Below, in pieces: positions 47,905-58,251 of a stretch of 64,000 nt of DNA. The notes under the pieces are model-generated. The model was not told the origin of the DNA, made no database searches, and was given only the letters and a program-made list of their open reading frames with translations. The position numbers and the translations under genes are program-made. The DNA lies in the NCBI RefSeq assembly GCF_040954835.1, contig NC_090723.1:9946001-10010000 (forward strand). Direction: 5' to 3'. How positions within the stretch are numbered: the first letter of the stretch is position 1; each line of letters starts with the position of its first letter. Origin of the DNA: Lepisosteus oculatus (Eukaryota > Chordata > Actinopteri > Semionotiformes > Lepisosteidae).

Positions 47905-47990
47905 TAAGATAATAATAATCGACTTTATTGTATATAGCGCCTTTAAAGGTGTCTTCTCAAAGCGCCTTACAGAATGACAACAAAAAAAGA
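47905..47990 (-). repeat. SINE/LINE tail fragment
   Basis: The segment aataatcgactttattgtat followed by atagcgcctttaaaggtgtc and caaagcgccttacag is a minus-strand tail of a different subfamily from the 5S-SINEs. Confidence 0.5.
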
Positions 47991-48725
47991 CACAAGACGA
48001 GCAGGATGAGGATACACAGAGGAGGCAGTAGACGGTGGTTCTGAATACAGTAGGAGCAGAGGGGGTTAAGAAGAGAATCAAAGGATAAAGACAAAGTTGA
48101 AATACAATTGCGAACATTAACAAACACATATCTCGTAGCGAACGAAATGAGAATTGATCTCCATGCTCTTGACACGTTTATGTCTCCTTTAATAAGATTT
48201 GTTTCTGCTTGAAGAATATACATTGAAAATACGATAAAAACGAAAGGTCATGCTAAGTTTGACATTTTCGAAGTTCCTTTACTTTTGTTCATTAAAAATA
48301 AATGTTCACTTTTAACTTTTAATCGTCGCGTTTTCGCCAAGAGGCGAATAATAGAGCTTAATGAGCTGGTTTAACCTTGGGAAACATGAGACACCTGGTA
48401 GGATCTGTGTTTACGGAGATCTGGTTGAAACTGAGAGCTCCCCTCTGAGGAGAAAACAATCATTCATATGAACTGTATTGATATCGTGTTTATCGATCCA
48501 CAGCTCGGCTCCCAGGCGCTGTCGGCAGTGACCCGCTCACAGGGAGCGCTGCTCCTGTCGTCTCGCTGCAGGACTTCAGGGTGCTCCCGACTCTGAGAAA
48601 AACCCGGAATGCAAACTTCACCGAGATAAGAAAAACCTTGAGGATCAAAGGGAGAAAGCCAAAAAGACTCTCGCCGCCCCCTGCTGTGCGGGCTGCGGTA
48701 CTGCGTCATCGCCCTTATCGACTCT

Positions 48726-49300
48726 AATAATAATAATTGCTACTTACACTTATAGAGCGCTTTTCTGGACACTCCACTCACTTACAGGTCATGGGGATCC
48801 CCTCCACCACCACCAGTGTGCAGCCCCACCTGGATGATGCGACGGCAGCCATAGTGCGCCAGAACGCTCCCCACACACCAGCTCTCAGTGGGGAGGAGAG
48901 CAGAGTGATGAAGACAGTTCAGAGATGGGGATCATTAGGAAGCCATGATTGATAAGGGCCAATGGGAAATTTGGCCAGGACACTGGGGTTACACCCCTAC
49001 TCTTTTTGAGAAACACCCTGAGATTTTTAATGACCACAGAGAGTCAGGACCTCGGTTTTACGTCTCATCCGAAGGACGGCGCCTGTTTACAGTATAGTGT
49101 CCCCGTCACTATACTGGGGCATTAGGACCCACATGGACCACAGGGTGAGCACCCCCTGCTGGCCCCACTAACACCTCTTCCTGCAGCAACCTTAGTTTTT
49201 CCCAGGAGCTCTCTCATCCAGGTACTGACCAGGCTCACACCTGCTGAGCTCCAGTGTGCTGCCAGCTGTGATCTGTGGGGTGATATGGCTGCTGGCTACG
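48726..49300 (-). mobile_element. 5S-SINE, full length
   Basis: Minus orientation with tail complement at 48740-48790, body, and 5S head ending at about 49300 (gtgatatggctgctggctac). It continues without a break into the 180-bp block that it shares, inverted, with 4012-4190. Confidence 0.9.
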
Positions 49301-49475
49301 ACTATATGACTCTACTCGGGTCCCAGTCCGTCCGCAGAGCTGGAAATACAGACATACGCGCTTTCTCCATGTGGGTATACTACACATGCATGTATTTTAT
49401 TAACTGGTTTTAGTTAATCATTTAATACGATCCAAGCCACAAGCTATTGGAATGGCTGTTGAGTTTGGACGTTAA
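49300..49475 (-). repeat. Extra flank of the SINE at 48726, inverted copy of 4012-4190
   Basis: Contains ctcgggtcccagtccgtccg, cagagctggaaatacagaca and catgtgggtatactacacat, each found as its reverse complement at 4012-4190 in the same order. The similarity stops at gagtttggacgt. Confidence 0.85.
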
Positions 49476-49959
49476 TGGGAGGCTTATAAAACAGATGAAG
49501 GATTTTCTAACAGGTCTCCCACAGCGGGTTCTTCTGAACAATACATTTTCAAAGGACATTGTTTTAAATACTTGAGTTCCCCGGGGCTGTTTTGTTACCT
49601 TTACTATTTTCCATCTATATAAATTAAATGAAAATGCAGGGGACTTGTTCATCTATAACTCAGGTGATATTGTAGCTGCAGGGTAAAACACTGCCTGTGA
49701 GGCTGGGAACTGGATGGAGACGGATGTTCTCTGTGCAGTTCATTTCTGAACAGTCAGATTGACACTTGCTGCGTTCTGTCTCTCTCTGCCTAATCTCTCC
49801 CCTTTTCTCCAGTCACGCTGTCCTGTAACAGAAAGCAAAGGTCTATCAACGTAAACCTACAATGCAAATCTACAAACCGAAATAAGAGAATTCTATAGAC
49901 TATAATTTCAACTGCGTAACTAAATAAAAGAACAATAATTCTGAACATAAGCTTACAAT

Positions 49960-50725
49960 ATGGCCCTCATAGGATTGTGTACTGGGGATGATGGTGAAGG
50001 GGTGGAGAATCACTTTGACCAGATGAGTAAACTGGGAAGGTGGAGTGAGTTGAGCTTCATATTAATGCAGATGACGCCAAAAAACTGGATACGTGTGATA
50101 GTAACACACATCATTGGCAGTGCCTTACCATCCATCCAGGAAATATACAACACCAGGAGTCTGAAAAAAGCCACCAAAATTATGTCTGACCCCACTCACC
50201 CCAGTCATAACTTGTTTGTTCCCCTACCATCTGGCAGAAGGTTCCGGTCACTCCAGTCGCACACAACTAGACTCCAAAATAGCTTCTTCCCCAGAAGTTG
50301 GTGATGCCCCCACTCCCTCCCACCATATCATGATCTCTCCTAACGTCCTCCTGTACCCACAATAACTGTACTCCTACACCACCACACACACATGTAAGCC
50401 GAAATTGTACTGTCCCCTCGATAGCCCAGTAAAACTGTAACAGGCATAATAATATTTAATATTTATTAATTAACCATACTATTTTTGCACTGTTTTTGTC
50501 CTGTTATATTTTCTCTGTTTGTGGAATTCTGCACAGTTTTGATTACTTGATTACATGTTATTTATGTTACTGTATGTTATTACATGTTACTGTTATTGCT
50601 ATTGTGTAACTGTCTATTGTCTTATCTTCTGTCCTATTTATATACTGCACCTGAGTGACTAATGAGAAACACTTTTCATTATACTATGCACCTTTGTACT
50701 CTAAGTTTAATGACAATAAAGCTGA
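49960..50725 (+). mobile_element. LINE 3' end (Rex/L2-like), fragment 1
   Basis: The plus frame has KATKIMSDPTHPSHNLF, LPSGRRFRSLQ and RLQNSFFPRS, the typical last part of fish LINE ORF2. A 3' UTR follows and ends with taatgacaataaagctgaat. Confidence 0.75.
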
Positions 50726-50739
50726 ATTGAATAGTAAAA

Positions 50740-51310
50740 CGTTAGATTTTCAACCTCTCCCTCTTATTAATCAGCCTGTGGAGGTCGTTCAGTGTTTCAA
50801 ACAACTAAGAAAATTGATAGATGATCATTTAAACTTTACAGAGAATGCCAATGGCATTTTTAAAGAAAGCTAGTCAGTGTATGTTTTTGTTCGTGAGGCT
50901 GAAAGGGTTTGGAGTGAGACAAAACGTTTAAAAGAGGGTTTACAGAATAGTAGAAATCATCGTTCCGTTTGGTATCACGGTGTGGTCTGGTAGTCTGAGT
51001 ATTAAGTGTAAAGGGAAACTGGCCAGTTTATATTGCCAGTAAAATAATTGGTTGACCACAAAAACAGCTTAAAGCTTACCATATACCTGTATATGAGTAT
51101 AATGACAATAAACGAACTTGAACCAAAGAGCTGTACTGTACCGCAGTTCAAAAGAAAGCTCAGCTGATCTTTGCAACCCCTCCCACCCTCTTCTTTCTCA
51201 TTTCCAACTGCTACCTTGGAGGAAGTTTAGAAAGCCTGAGGCCAAGAAAATGTCTACAAGAAATCTGTTGTTCCCTGTGCAATCAGTATATTAAACACAG
51301 TTAAGTGTCT
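50740..51310 (+). mobile_element. LINE 3' end, fragment 2 with nested insertion
   Basis: In plus frames: QPVEVVQCFKQLRKLIDDHL, NFTENANGIFK, then after frame breaks ELYCTAVQKKAQLIF. This is the RT C-terminal part of a related LINE. The frame is interrupted at 51074-51117 by a short foreign segment. Confidence 0.68.
51074..51117 (+). mobile_element. Tiny LINE-tail insertion inside fragment 2
   Basis: The segment ends gacaataaacgaacttgaa, resembling the tail at about 50710. It is flanked on both sides by aaag, a possible short target-site duplication. Removing it rejoins the KQL..ELYCTAVQ reading of the host LINE. Confidence 0.5.
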
Positions 51311-51809
51311 GTGAAATGGTAGTGCAATACAGGCAGAGTGAGGTGTGTGTATGTTGTTGCATGTCTGGGACTATTGTTTATTTTTAATGTGTATTCTAGG
51401 AGTGTTGTTTTTGTAGTTTTGTATTGTTTTGTAGACAACCGCCTGGGTCACATCACAAACCGATATCCGTTACACCGGCGTTGTTCAATTCTACGTTTTA
51501 CCACTAGAGGTCAGGCTAAGCCCACAAACACGTTCGGATTCCCTTAAAGAATAATACTCTCACCCGGTGTCGCTGTTTGCCCACACCTGCAGTTTCCATG
51601 TCGTCTCCTGGGGTGGTGTTTCTGGTGGAGCGCCCAGTTATGCAGGATTGTGTGGAAACTGAGAATCCTCAGTAGTTGAAGACCTGTGGGGAATTCTGGC
51701 CAATTAACTAATTCATTGATTCAATTAAATCATTAAGAGTGGACTCTGAATAAACTTTCAACAGCTAAATCCCCTTATAACAGTTTACACAAGAATGTGA
51801 CAAAGATTG

Positions 51810-51925
51810 CATAGTTATTAGCGCATTGATCTCAGGATCTCATCCAGCTGTTTCTTCAAAGGAGCCTGAATATCGCCCTCGACGACACAGCTGGGCAGCT
51901 TGGTCCAGATCCCCATGAACATAGC
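51810..51925 (-). repeat. Old interspersed repeat fragment
   Basis: The segment ctcaggatctcatccagctg, ttcttcaaaggagcctgaat and acagctgggcagcttggtcc resembles the CR1-like repeat class seen at 5400-5720, but is very short. Confidence 0.45.
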
Positions 51926-53549
51926 CTGGTACAAGCAGAGTCAGGGCAAGGCGGACGACTACTTAATTATAGAGAGGTGTGTAACTGTATGGCTGGGAGT
52001 GAGATGACCTGTGAGCTAAAATACTTTACTAATTAACAGTGGCTGCCCCTGGGCAGGGTGACTGCTGAGGGAGATCATTCACCAGGGCCTTCCTGGAACA
52101 GGGCTTGTGCTGTTTCTGCAGAAGGATACTAGTAACAAGGAAGAGTTGGGATTCAGCAGGGTGAAGCGCTGTATCTGCCCCAGCCCAGCCTTGAACCTCT
52201 GCTGGCAGTTGCCGTGTCCTTTTAAAAGCAAATGGGCTGCGAGCTGTACCCAGGGAGGCTCAAGGACAGGTCCTTACAAGCAACACAAAGCCGACCCTCG
52301 CAGTTCAAGGTGATGAGTGAACTCACTGTGCACTCCTGACATTTCTCGGGCGGTTGTTTTGAAGGGTTTGGTGGTTGCAGAGTAAGTCATTGTTTGAAAT
52401 TCAGGTGTTTTTATAGTCCTTCACGTGTTAAATAGGCCGTGAACAGGTACAAGCTTTGTGTTGTGAAATGCATCTTTCTCTCTTTTGAACACGCCACCAG
52501 TTTAGGGTTGTTAGACAGGACCGCATCCACAGCAAACAAAAGAGCTATATATATAAAACCCACGACATTAACCCTTGTCTTTCACCAAGCTGCGCCTTCC
52601 TGGAACTCTTCCAAACTCCAGGGCCCAGTGCTGTAGGGGTTTTGTTTAAACAGAATCTCAAGAGCTGAAAGCAAACAATCTGAGTATTTCTCTCACCAAC
52701 ACGCCCTCAATTGTCTGGAGATGTGCTGAGAAGCCCGCAGTACCTTTTCAGATAGACGGGGCTCTTTTGGGATTATTGGGCATGTTTCAGGGGTGTAATG
52801 GGTGTGTTTCGGGGGTGGTTGCGTTTTTTAAAGAGCACCCCAAGTCTGAAAGCTGAAGGGTGAGCGTAAGTGAACAGAAAGATGCTGCTCTGTTGATTCA
52901 TGTAATACAGTTCCAGTGGGATGGGTGACAATATGTAATGTTACGTTTAACTAAAAGAATTTGAGGAATGTTGAGTGCAGAATGGAGAAGATGACAGCCT
53001 TTCAGAAAGCTAATCCCCACCTCAGACACAGAGCTTTTACAGGTGAGGCCCCTACTCTCTTTCTGCTCATGGTCCTCCTCTCTCTGCGGAGCTTGTCCAA
53101 AAAGCAGCCACACAAAAACATCACGGAAACAACAGCTTCGCTTTGAGGCAGCTCAAAGCACTGAAGAGGTTTTCTGAAGCAGAGAATGAGGACACTGAAG
53201 ACCAAGCTAGAAACGTTTCACAGGCGGCCTTGGCTCTTTGGGTCTTTGGTCCAACCACAACTTTAATCATTTAATTGGCCGCTTGTGACCGGACTGACTC
53301 TGCTCTTGGGAGTCACTGAAATCAGGCATCTCCAAAGGCACTCCGGTCCTGAAGAGCTTGAGTCCTGCATGCTTTATAGGTAGCCATTAAAGGTAACAAT
53401 TACATTACAGATGACTTGGAACAACTTAATTGTCATCAGGACGCAATCTGCTACATGACGTGATTAGGAGAACAAATTGGCACAAATAATCTGAATACTC
53501 CTTCATCTCTCGTGCTACATAGTTCACATAACATTGTACTTTCTCAATT
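51926..53549. other. Intergenic, nothing recognised
   Basis: No domain, splice pattern or repeat recognised. Confidence 0.45.
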
Positions 53550-53812
53550 GACCACCATCCTTCCATTTTCTAACATGGTAAGGCAAAATACACCCTGGAC
53601 GGGACAGGACACCAGTGCATCACAGGGCACGCTCATACCAGTGCCAATTTTCCCAGAAGCCAATTTACCTACCAGGGTATCTCTGGATTGTGGGAGGACA
53701 CCCATGAGAACATGCAAACTCCATCCAGACAGCACCCCAGCTCTGGAATTGAAGCCAGGGCCCCAGCACTGTGAGGCAGCAATCCCACTGTGCCACCCTG
53801 ACCTCCCGTGTT
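53550..53812 (-). mobile_element. SINE-like repeat, copy 4
   Basis: Reverse complement of the same family: accatccttccattttctaa, ggtatctctggattgtggga, acatgcaaactccatccaga, and ttgaagccagggccccagca at the 5' side. Confidence 0.7.
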
Positions 53813-54109
53813 TAGAATGTAGTCATTCAGGGTGACCTATCACTGATGTAGAGTAGAGACCTCTGCATGAAACACTTAAGGAGCAGGTGGAGTGACGATT
53901 CGCAGGCCAGGGGAGAGCAGAAGTGTACCCCAGCAGCTGTATGGAGTGAAACTCAAAAGGGAGATCCAGCTGGGATTTAAGGAGATTAAATCAGTGCAAC
54001 CGATCAGGTCAGTGCTGGTTTACAGATGATGGAATCTGCTAGCAGAATCTGTATGTTACTCTGTACCCATATAGTGGTAGGAGCTGTGAACTCCTGCTGA
54101 ATTCACATG

Positions 54110-54465
54110 CTACGCTCTAACCTTCACGCTTGCTTGAGCACAGATGCTTCTCCCTCCCTGTACTGAACCCCATCCCCCATCTTCTGTACTGAAACTCCTG
54201 ATGATGATGGAATGTTTATGCTAAACTCCCTGATAAGAGAGGAATGTTTAAGTGCTTTCTGAGTCCTGGAGAAAGCTACCTCAAAGACAGGAGGGGGGGG
54301 GGTGGGTGTAGAAAAAAGTATATATAAACTGTGTGAAGCCATGTCCCCTATGAGCTACTATAAATACTATACTATGGTCCTTATTGTGGTTCCTTGTATG
54401 CATACAATAAAGCTTGGCTTGACGAACGGACACTTCAGGCTCGAATCTCTTGGTTTCTACACAGA
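54110..54465 (+). mobile_element. LTR-like segment (old endogenous retroelement)
   Basis: A TATA box (gtatatataaac, 54318-54329) and an AATAAA (54406-54411) about 80 bp apart are followed by ggcttgacgaacggacactt and ctcttggtttctacaca. That order resembles U3-R-U5 of an LTR. No gag, pol or second LTR is present and boundaries are uncertain. Confidence 0.4.
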
Positions 54466-55117
54466 CAAGACAAGAAGACGACAGGCACAGGGGACAGGTG
54501 CCAGTGACGGCACAGGGGACCCCAGCTCTAGACCAACACAGACCCTGATCTACAGAAAATGTTATTCCCAATGAAAAAAAAATCTCTTTGAATACCTTCC
54601 TGTGCGTGGTTCAATCTCAGGGTTTTAATCTTGCCAATGATAGCTTCCCAGAGCCTGTTTCTACTCAGCCTTGAATGAGCAGCCTCACCCCTTCCTGTGA
54701 AACCAGGCCCATGGCTCTCAGTGATTTCTCAGGGCTAATTCTGCTTCATCCTGCTTATCTGCTCTTGTACTGTGGGCTGCTGGGATTTCTGAGCTGCTCT
54801 CTGGCTGAGGTTAATGAGGCAGCTGCACCTTTTTTATTGCCTTGAGGTTCACCTTTTATTGCTAATCTGTTAATTTTATTTGAGAGCAGCTTTTTCACTC
54901 CCCAGTCCCTCTGTGCCACGTGAAAGTGAGTGCCTGGGACGAGTCTGTGCCCACAGTGTGTGGTCCACTCTGTTAGTCCACTGGCAATCCTGGTTCCAGC
55001 CCCTCTTGGGCCAAATGAGCCCCCCGGGCCTGTAGGTGGGAGACGACTCACCTGCCCAGTAGTTAAAGAGTTTCTGTTTCTACTGATGAGACTGGACAAC
55101 TCTGCTCCCTCTCTTAA

Positions 55118-55722
55118 TAATAGCTTACATTTATATAGCGCTTTTCTGGCCACTCCACTCAAAGCGCTTTACAGGTAATGGGGATCCCCTCCACCACCCC
55201 CAGTGTGCAGCCCCACCTGGATGATGCGACGGCAGCCATAGTGCACCAGAACGCTCCCCACACACCAGCTCTCAGTGGGGAGGACAGCAGAGTGATGAAG
55301 CCAGTTCAGAGATGGGGATTATTAGGAGGCCATGATTGGTAAGGGCCAATGGGAACTTTGGCCAGGACGCCCAACTCTTTTTGAGAAACACCAGGAATTT
55401 GGCCAGGATGCCAGGGTTACACCCCTACTCTTTTCGAGAAACGCCCTGGGATTTTTAATGACCACAGAGAGTCAGGACCTCGGTTTTACCTCTCATCCGA
55501 AAGACGGTGCCTGTTTACAGTATAGTGTCCCCGTCACTATACTGAGGCATTAGGACCCACATGGACCTCAGGGTGAGCGCCCCCTGCTGGCCCCACTAAC
55601 ACCTCTTCCAGCAGCAACATCAGTTTTCCCAGGAGTCTCCCATCCAGGTACTGACCAGGCTCACACCTGCTGAGCTCCAGTGGGCTGCCAGTTGTGATTT
55701 GCAGAGAGATATGGCTGCTGGC
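55118..55722 (-). mobile_element. 5S-SINE with internal duplication
   Basis: Minus orientation, full from the tail (tatagcgcttttctggccac) to the 5S head (gagctccagtgggctgccag). The region 55360-55440 holds two versions of the ggccaggacgcc...tttttgagaaacacc block. Confidence 0.9.
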
Positions 55723-57616
55723 CCATGTGCTCCCCTCTTGAAATAAAGTTTCAATAGCCACATTTGCAGGATTATGTTGAACCTATGCAGGTTTTATATT
55801 ATTTTGTATCCTGCATTCACATTGTATTTCTACAGCTTTAACGGCTTGGCTGTGTTTTGGACTAATGCTGTGATTTGACCTTACAGATGTTTGGAAATGC
55901 AGAACAACCCATCTCTTCCAAACCCTCGTTAGGTAAACAGTGTTGTCAGTGTTGTGGTGTGAGAGAAGATTCCAGGGAAACACCCAATACCGCGATTCCA
56001 AGAACTCTATATCTGTGTCTGGGAAGTTGTAAAACAATATTGTTGTTTTTTTATTTAATCAGTTCCAGCAGAAATAATCTTGAGATTTTCAAACCTGGCG
56101 AAGTTTGATTTTTTTGTTTTTGGTTTTTTACTGGATCGGAAGAGTTCGCTCATTTGGCATGACCTAACCTCGCGAGCGAGAGAGGACTTGTTGCGCTGTC
56201 TGGGACTGAACTCATTCGGGGTGGAAGTGCTGCTCACAGCTCTGAAGAGGAGGTTCCAGTCAGGTCTTGTCGGCTGCACTGTGAGCTTTTTAATTCATCT
56301 CTATCTTAAAACTCTGACGGAGGTGCTGGGTCCTTGCCCAGTTCCTGCCCTGTGTGTGTCTCAGGGCCTGGCTGAGACATCGCCTGTACGAACAGGCCAG
56401 TGGAGACGTGCAGGAAGCCCCAGGACTGGACCATGTGAGCACCCTGCTGGCACCTCTCTGTGTGACTGTGCATTCATTCTTCACCACACCTGGTTCACTT
56501 TTTACCTCAGTGCAAAACAGGGTAAACATGGCTTAGGGCTGAAATTTTAGAAGCCAGAATCTACAGCCTGCAACGGAATAATATTTAAAAACTAACAACG
56601 CAACAGAGGAGATCAAAAAAGGGCTCTGCACTTTTGCTAGTGCAGGAATTATGATTTCATTAGCTCTGGAGTAAATGAAGGCTTGAATAAAAATCTCACC
56701 CACAACAGAAGGCCTCTGTGTGCTAGTAATCCAACAGGAATGTCTTTTCTACTTTCATATGAGGCCGTTCTGCTAATTCAGGCAGCTGTTGTTGTCCTGA
56801 CACGCAGCCTTGACAGAGACAGGATGATTAAAGTGGGGTTGGATTTGCAGAGAGAAGTTGTTTTTCTCTTCGTCAGGGGCATCGGGAGCCTCAGTAGCCA
56901 CACAGCGAGGCCACTGTCTGCTTCTGACGTGTTCTAACCCCAGCACATGGTGCAGCTGCAGCACCTCGGCGCACACCCCCCATCCCCCACGCTGGGGTGC
57001 GGTGAGACCCCGCTGTCTGAGTCACCCTCCTGCGCTTCAGGGGGTGTGTCAGGGTGCAGCTCGGTGGGCTCCTACTGTAGTAACAAGTGGCTTTGTGCTC
57101 CCTGCCAGCAGGCAAGGAATCCTGAACTCTGAACTCTCACTGCTGTTCTTTGGAGAGTAATGGAGCTGCCTGATAGCTGTAGGACAAAGGGGTAAGTGGG
57201 TGGGTAGGTGGGATGACTGAGAGAAAGGCTGAGGTGTTTGCTCAGCTCCTGTCAATATTTACTCAGCGAGCCAGAAGTGCTGTGAGGTCTTGGCTCAAAG
57301 CCCAAGCCTTTCCAGGCTCAAAGGGTTCAGCTATATTGTCGCTGAGTAACACTGTGCTCACAAGGACTTATTACTGAAGTCCAGCGTCTTTAAACAAGGT
57401 GAGGCAGAGGGTTGATACAGCTTCTTGGATGCTAAACGCAAGGTGGATGGGCAAAGCAGAGACTGAAGTGAACTGGAACTGTATTCCCAGCTGAGAGGCT
57501 CAGCTGAGCTCTGCTGACCTCCTGCTCAGACCGTTCTCTCTGCATCCTGATGCCCGTGAGCCTGCATGGTGCAAGTTCACTGCATTGCTCTTGCTTTCTC
57601 AGGGCTCCCCACTGCA
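55723..57616. other. Intergenic, nothing recognised
   Basis: Short frames only; none shows a known motif. Confidence 0.45.
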
Positions 57617-58142
57617 CCATATCACTCTGCAACTCCCAGCTGGCAGCCCACTGGAGCTCAGCAGGTGTGAGCCTGGTCAGTACCTGGATGTGAGACTCCT
57701 GGGAAAACTGAGGTTGCTGCTGGAAGAGGTGTTAGTGGAGCCAGCAGGGGATTCTAATGCCCCAGTATAGTGACGGGGACACTATACTGTAAACAGGCGC
57801 CGTCCTTCGGATGAGACGTAAAAACGAGGTCCTGACTCTCTGTGGTCATTAAAAATCCCAGAAAAGAGTTGGGCATCCTGGCCAAATTTCCCATTGGCCC
57901 TTACCAATCATGGCCTCCTAATAATCCCCCTCTATGAACTGACTTCATAACTCTGCTCTCCTCCCCACTGAGAGCTGGTGTGTGGGGAGCGTTCTGGTGC
58001 ACTATGGCTGCCATCGCATCATCCAGGTGGGGCTGCACACTGGTGGTGGTGGAGGGGATCCCCAATAACTGTAAAGCGCTTTGAGTGGAGTGTCCAGAAA
58101 AGTGCTATATAAGTGTAAGCAATTATTATAATTATTATTACC
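57617..58142 (+). mobile_element. 5S-SINE, near full length, downstream of gene D
   Basis: 5S head from accatatcactctgcaactc, body with a deletion of the ggcgctcaccctgtggtct segment, and tail ending in (att)n at 58125-58140. It ends about 90 bp past the gene D poly(A) signal. Confidence 0.9.
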
Positions 58143-58229
58143 CCTCTGGTCTTCACCAGCAGTTTACCACCTTCCCAACATTAGAGAAAAAGCACAAAGC
58201 AGCTGCTTTCTATTTTTCACAACCAAAAC

Positions 58230-58235
58230 TTTATT
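58230..58235 (-). promoter_or_regulatory. Poly(A) signal, keratin gene D
   Basis: AATAAA on the minus strand (gaaaataaagtttt). It fixes the approximate 3' end of gene D and so limits where its last exon can lie. For gene C no equally convincing AATAAA was found within 500 bp of the stop. Confidence 0.6.
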
Positions 58236-58251
58236 TTCAGAGACAGGGAGT

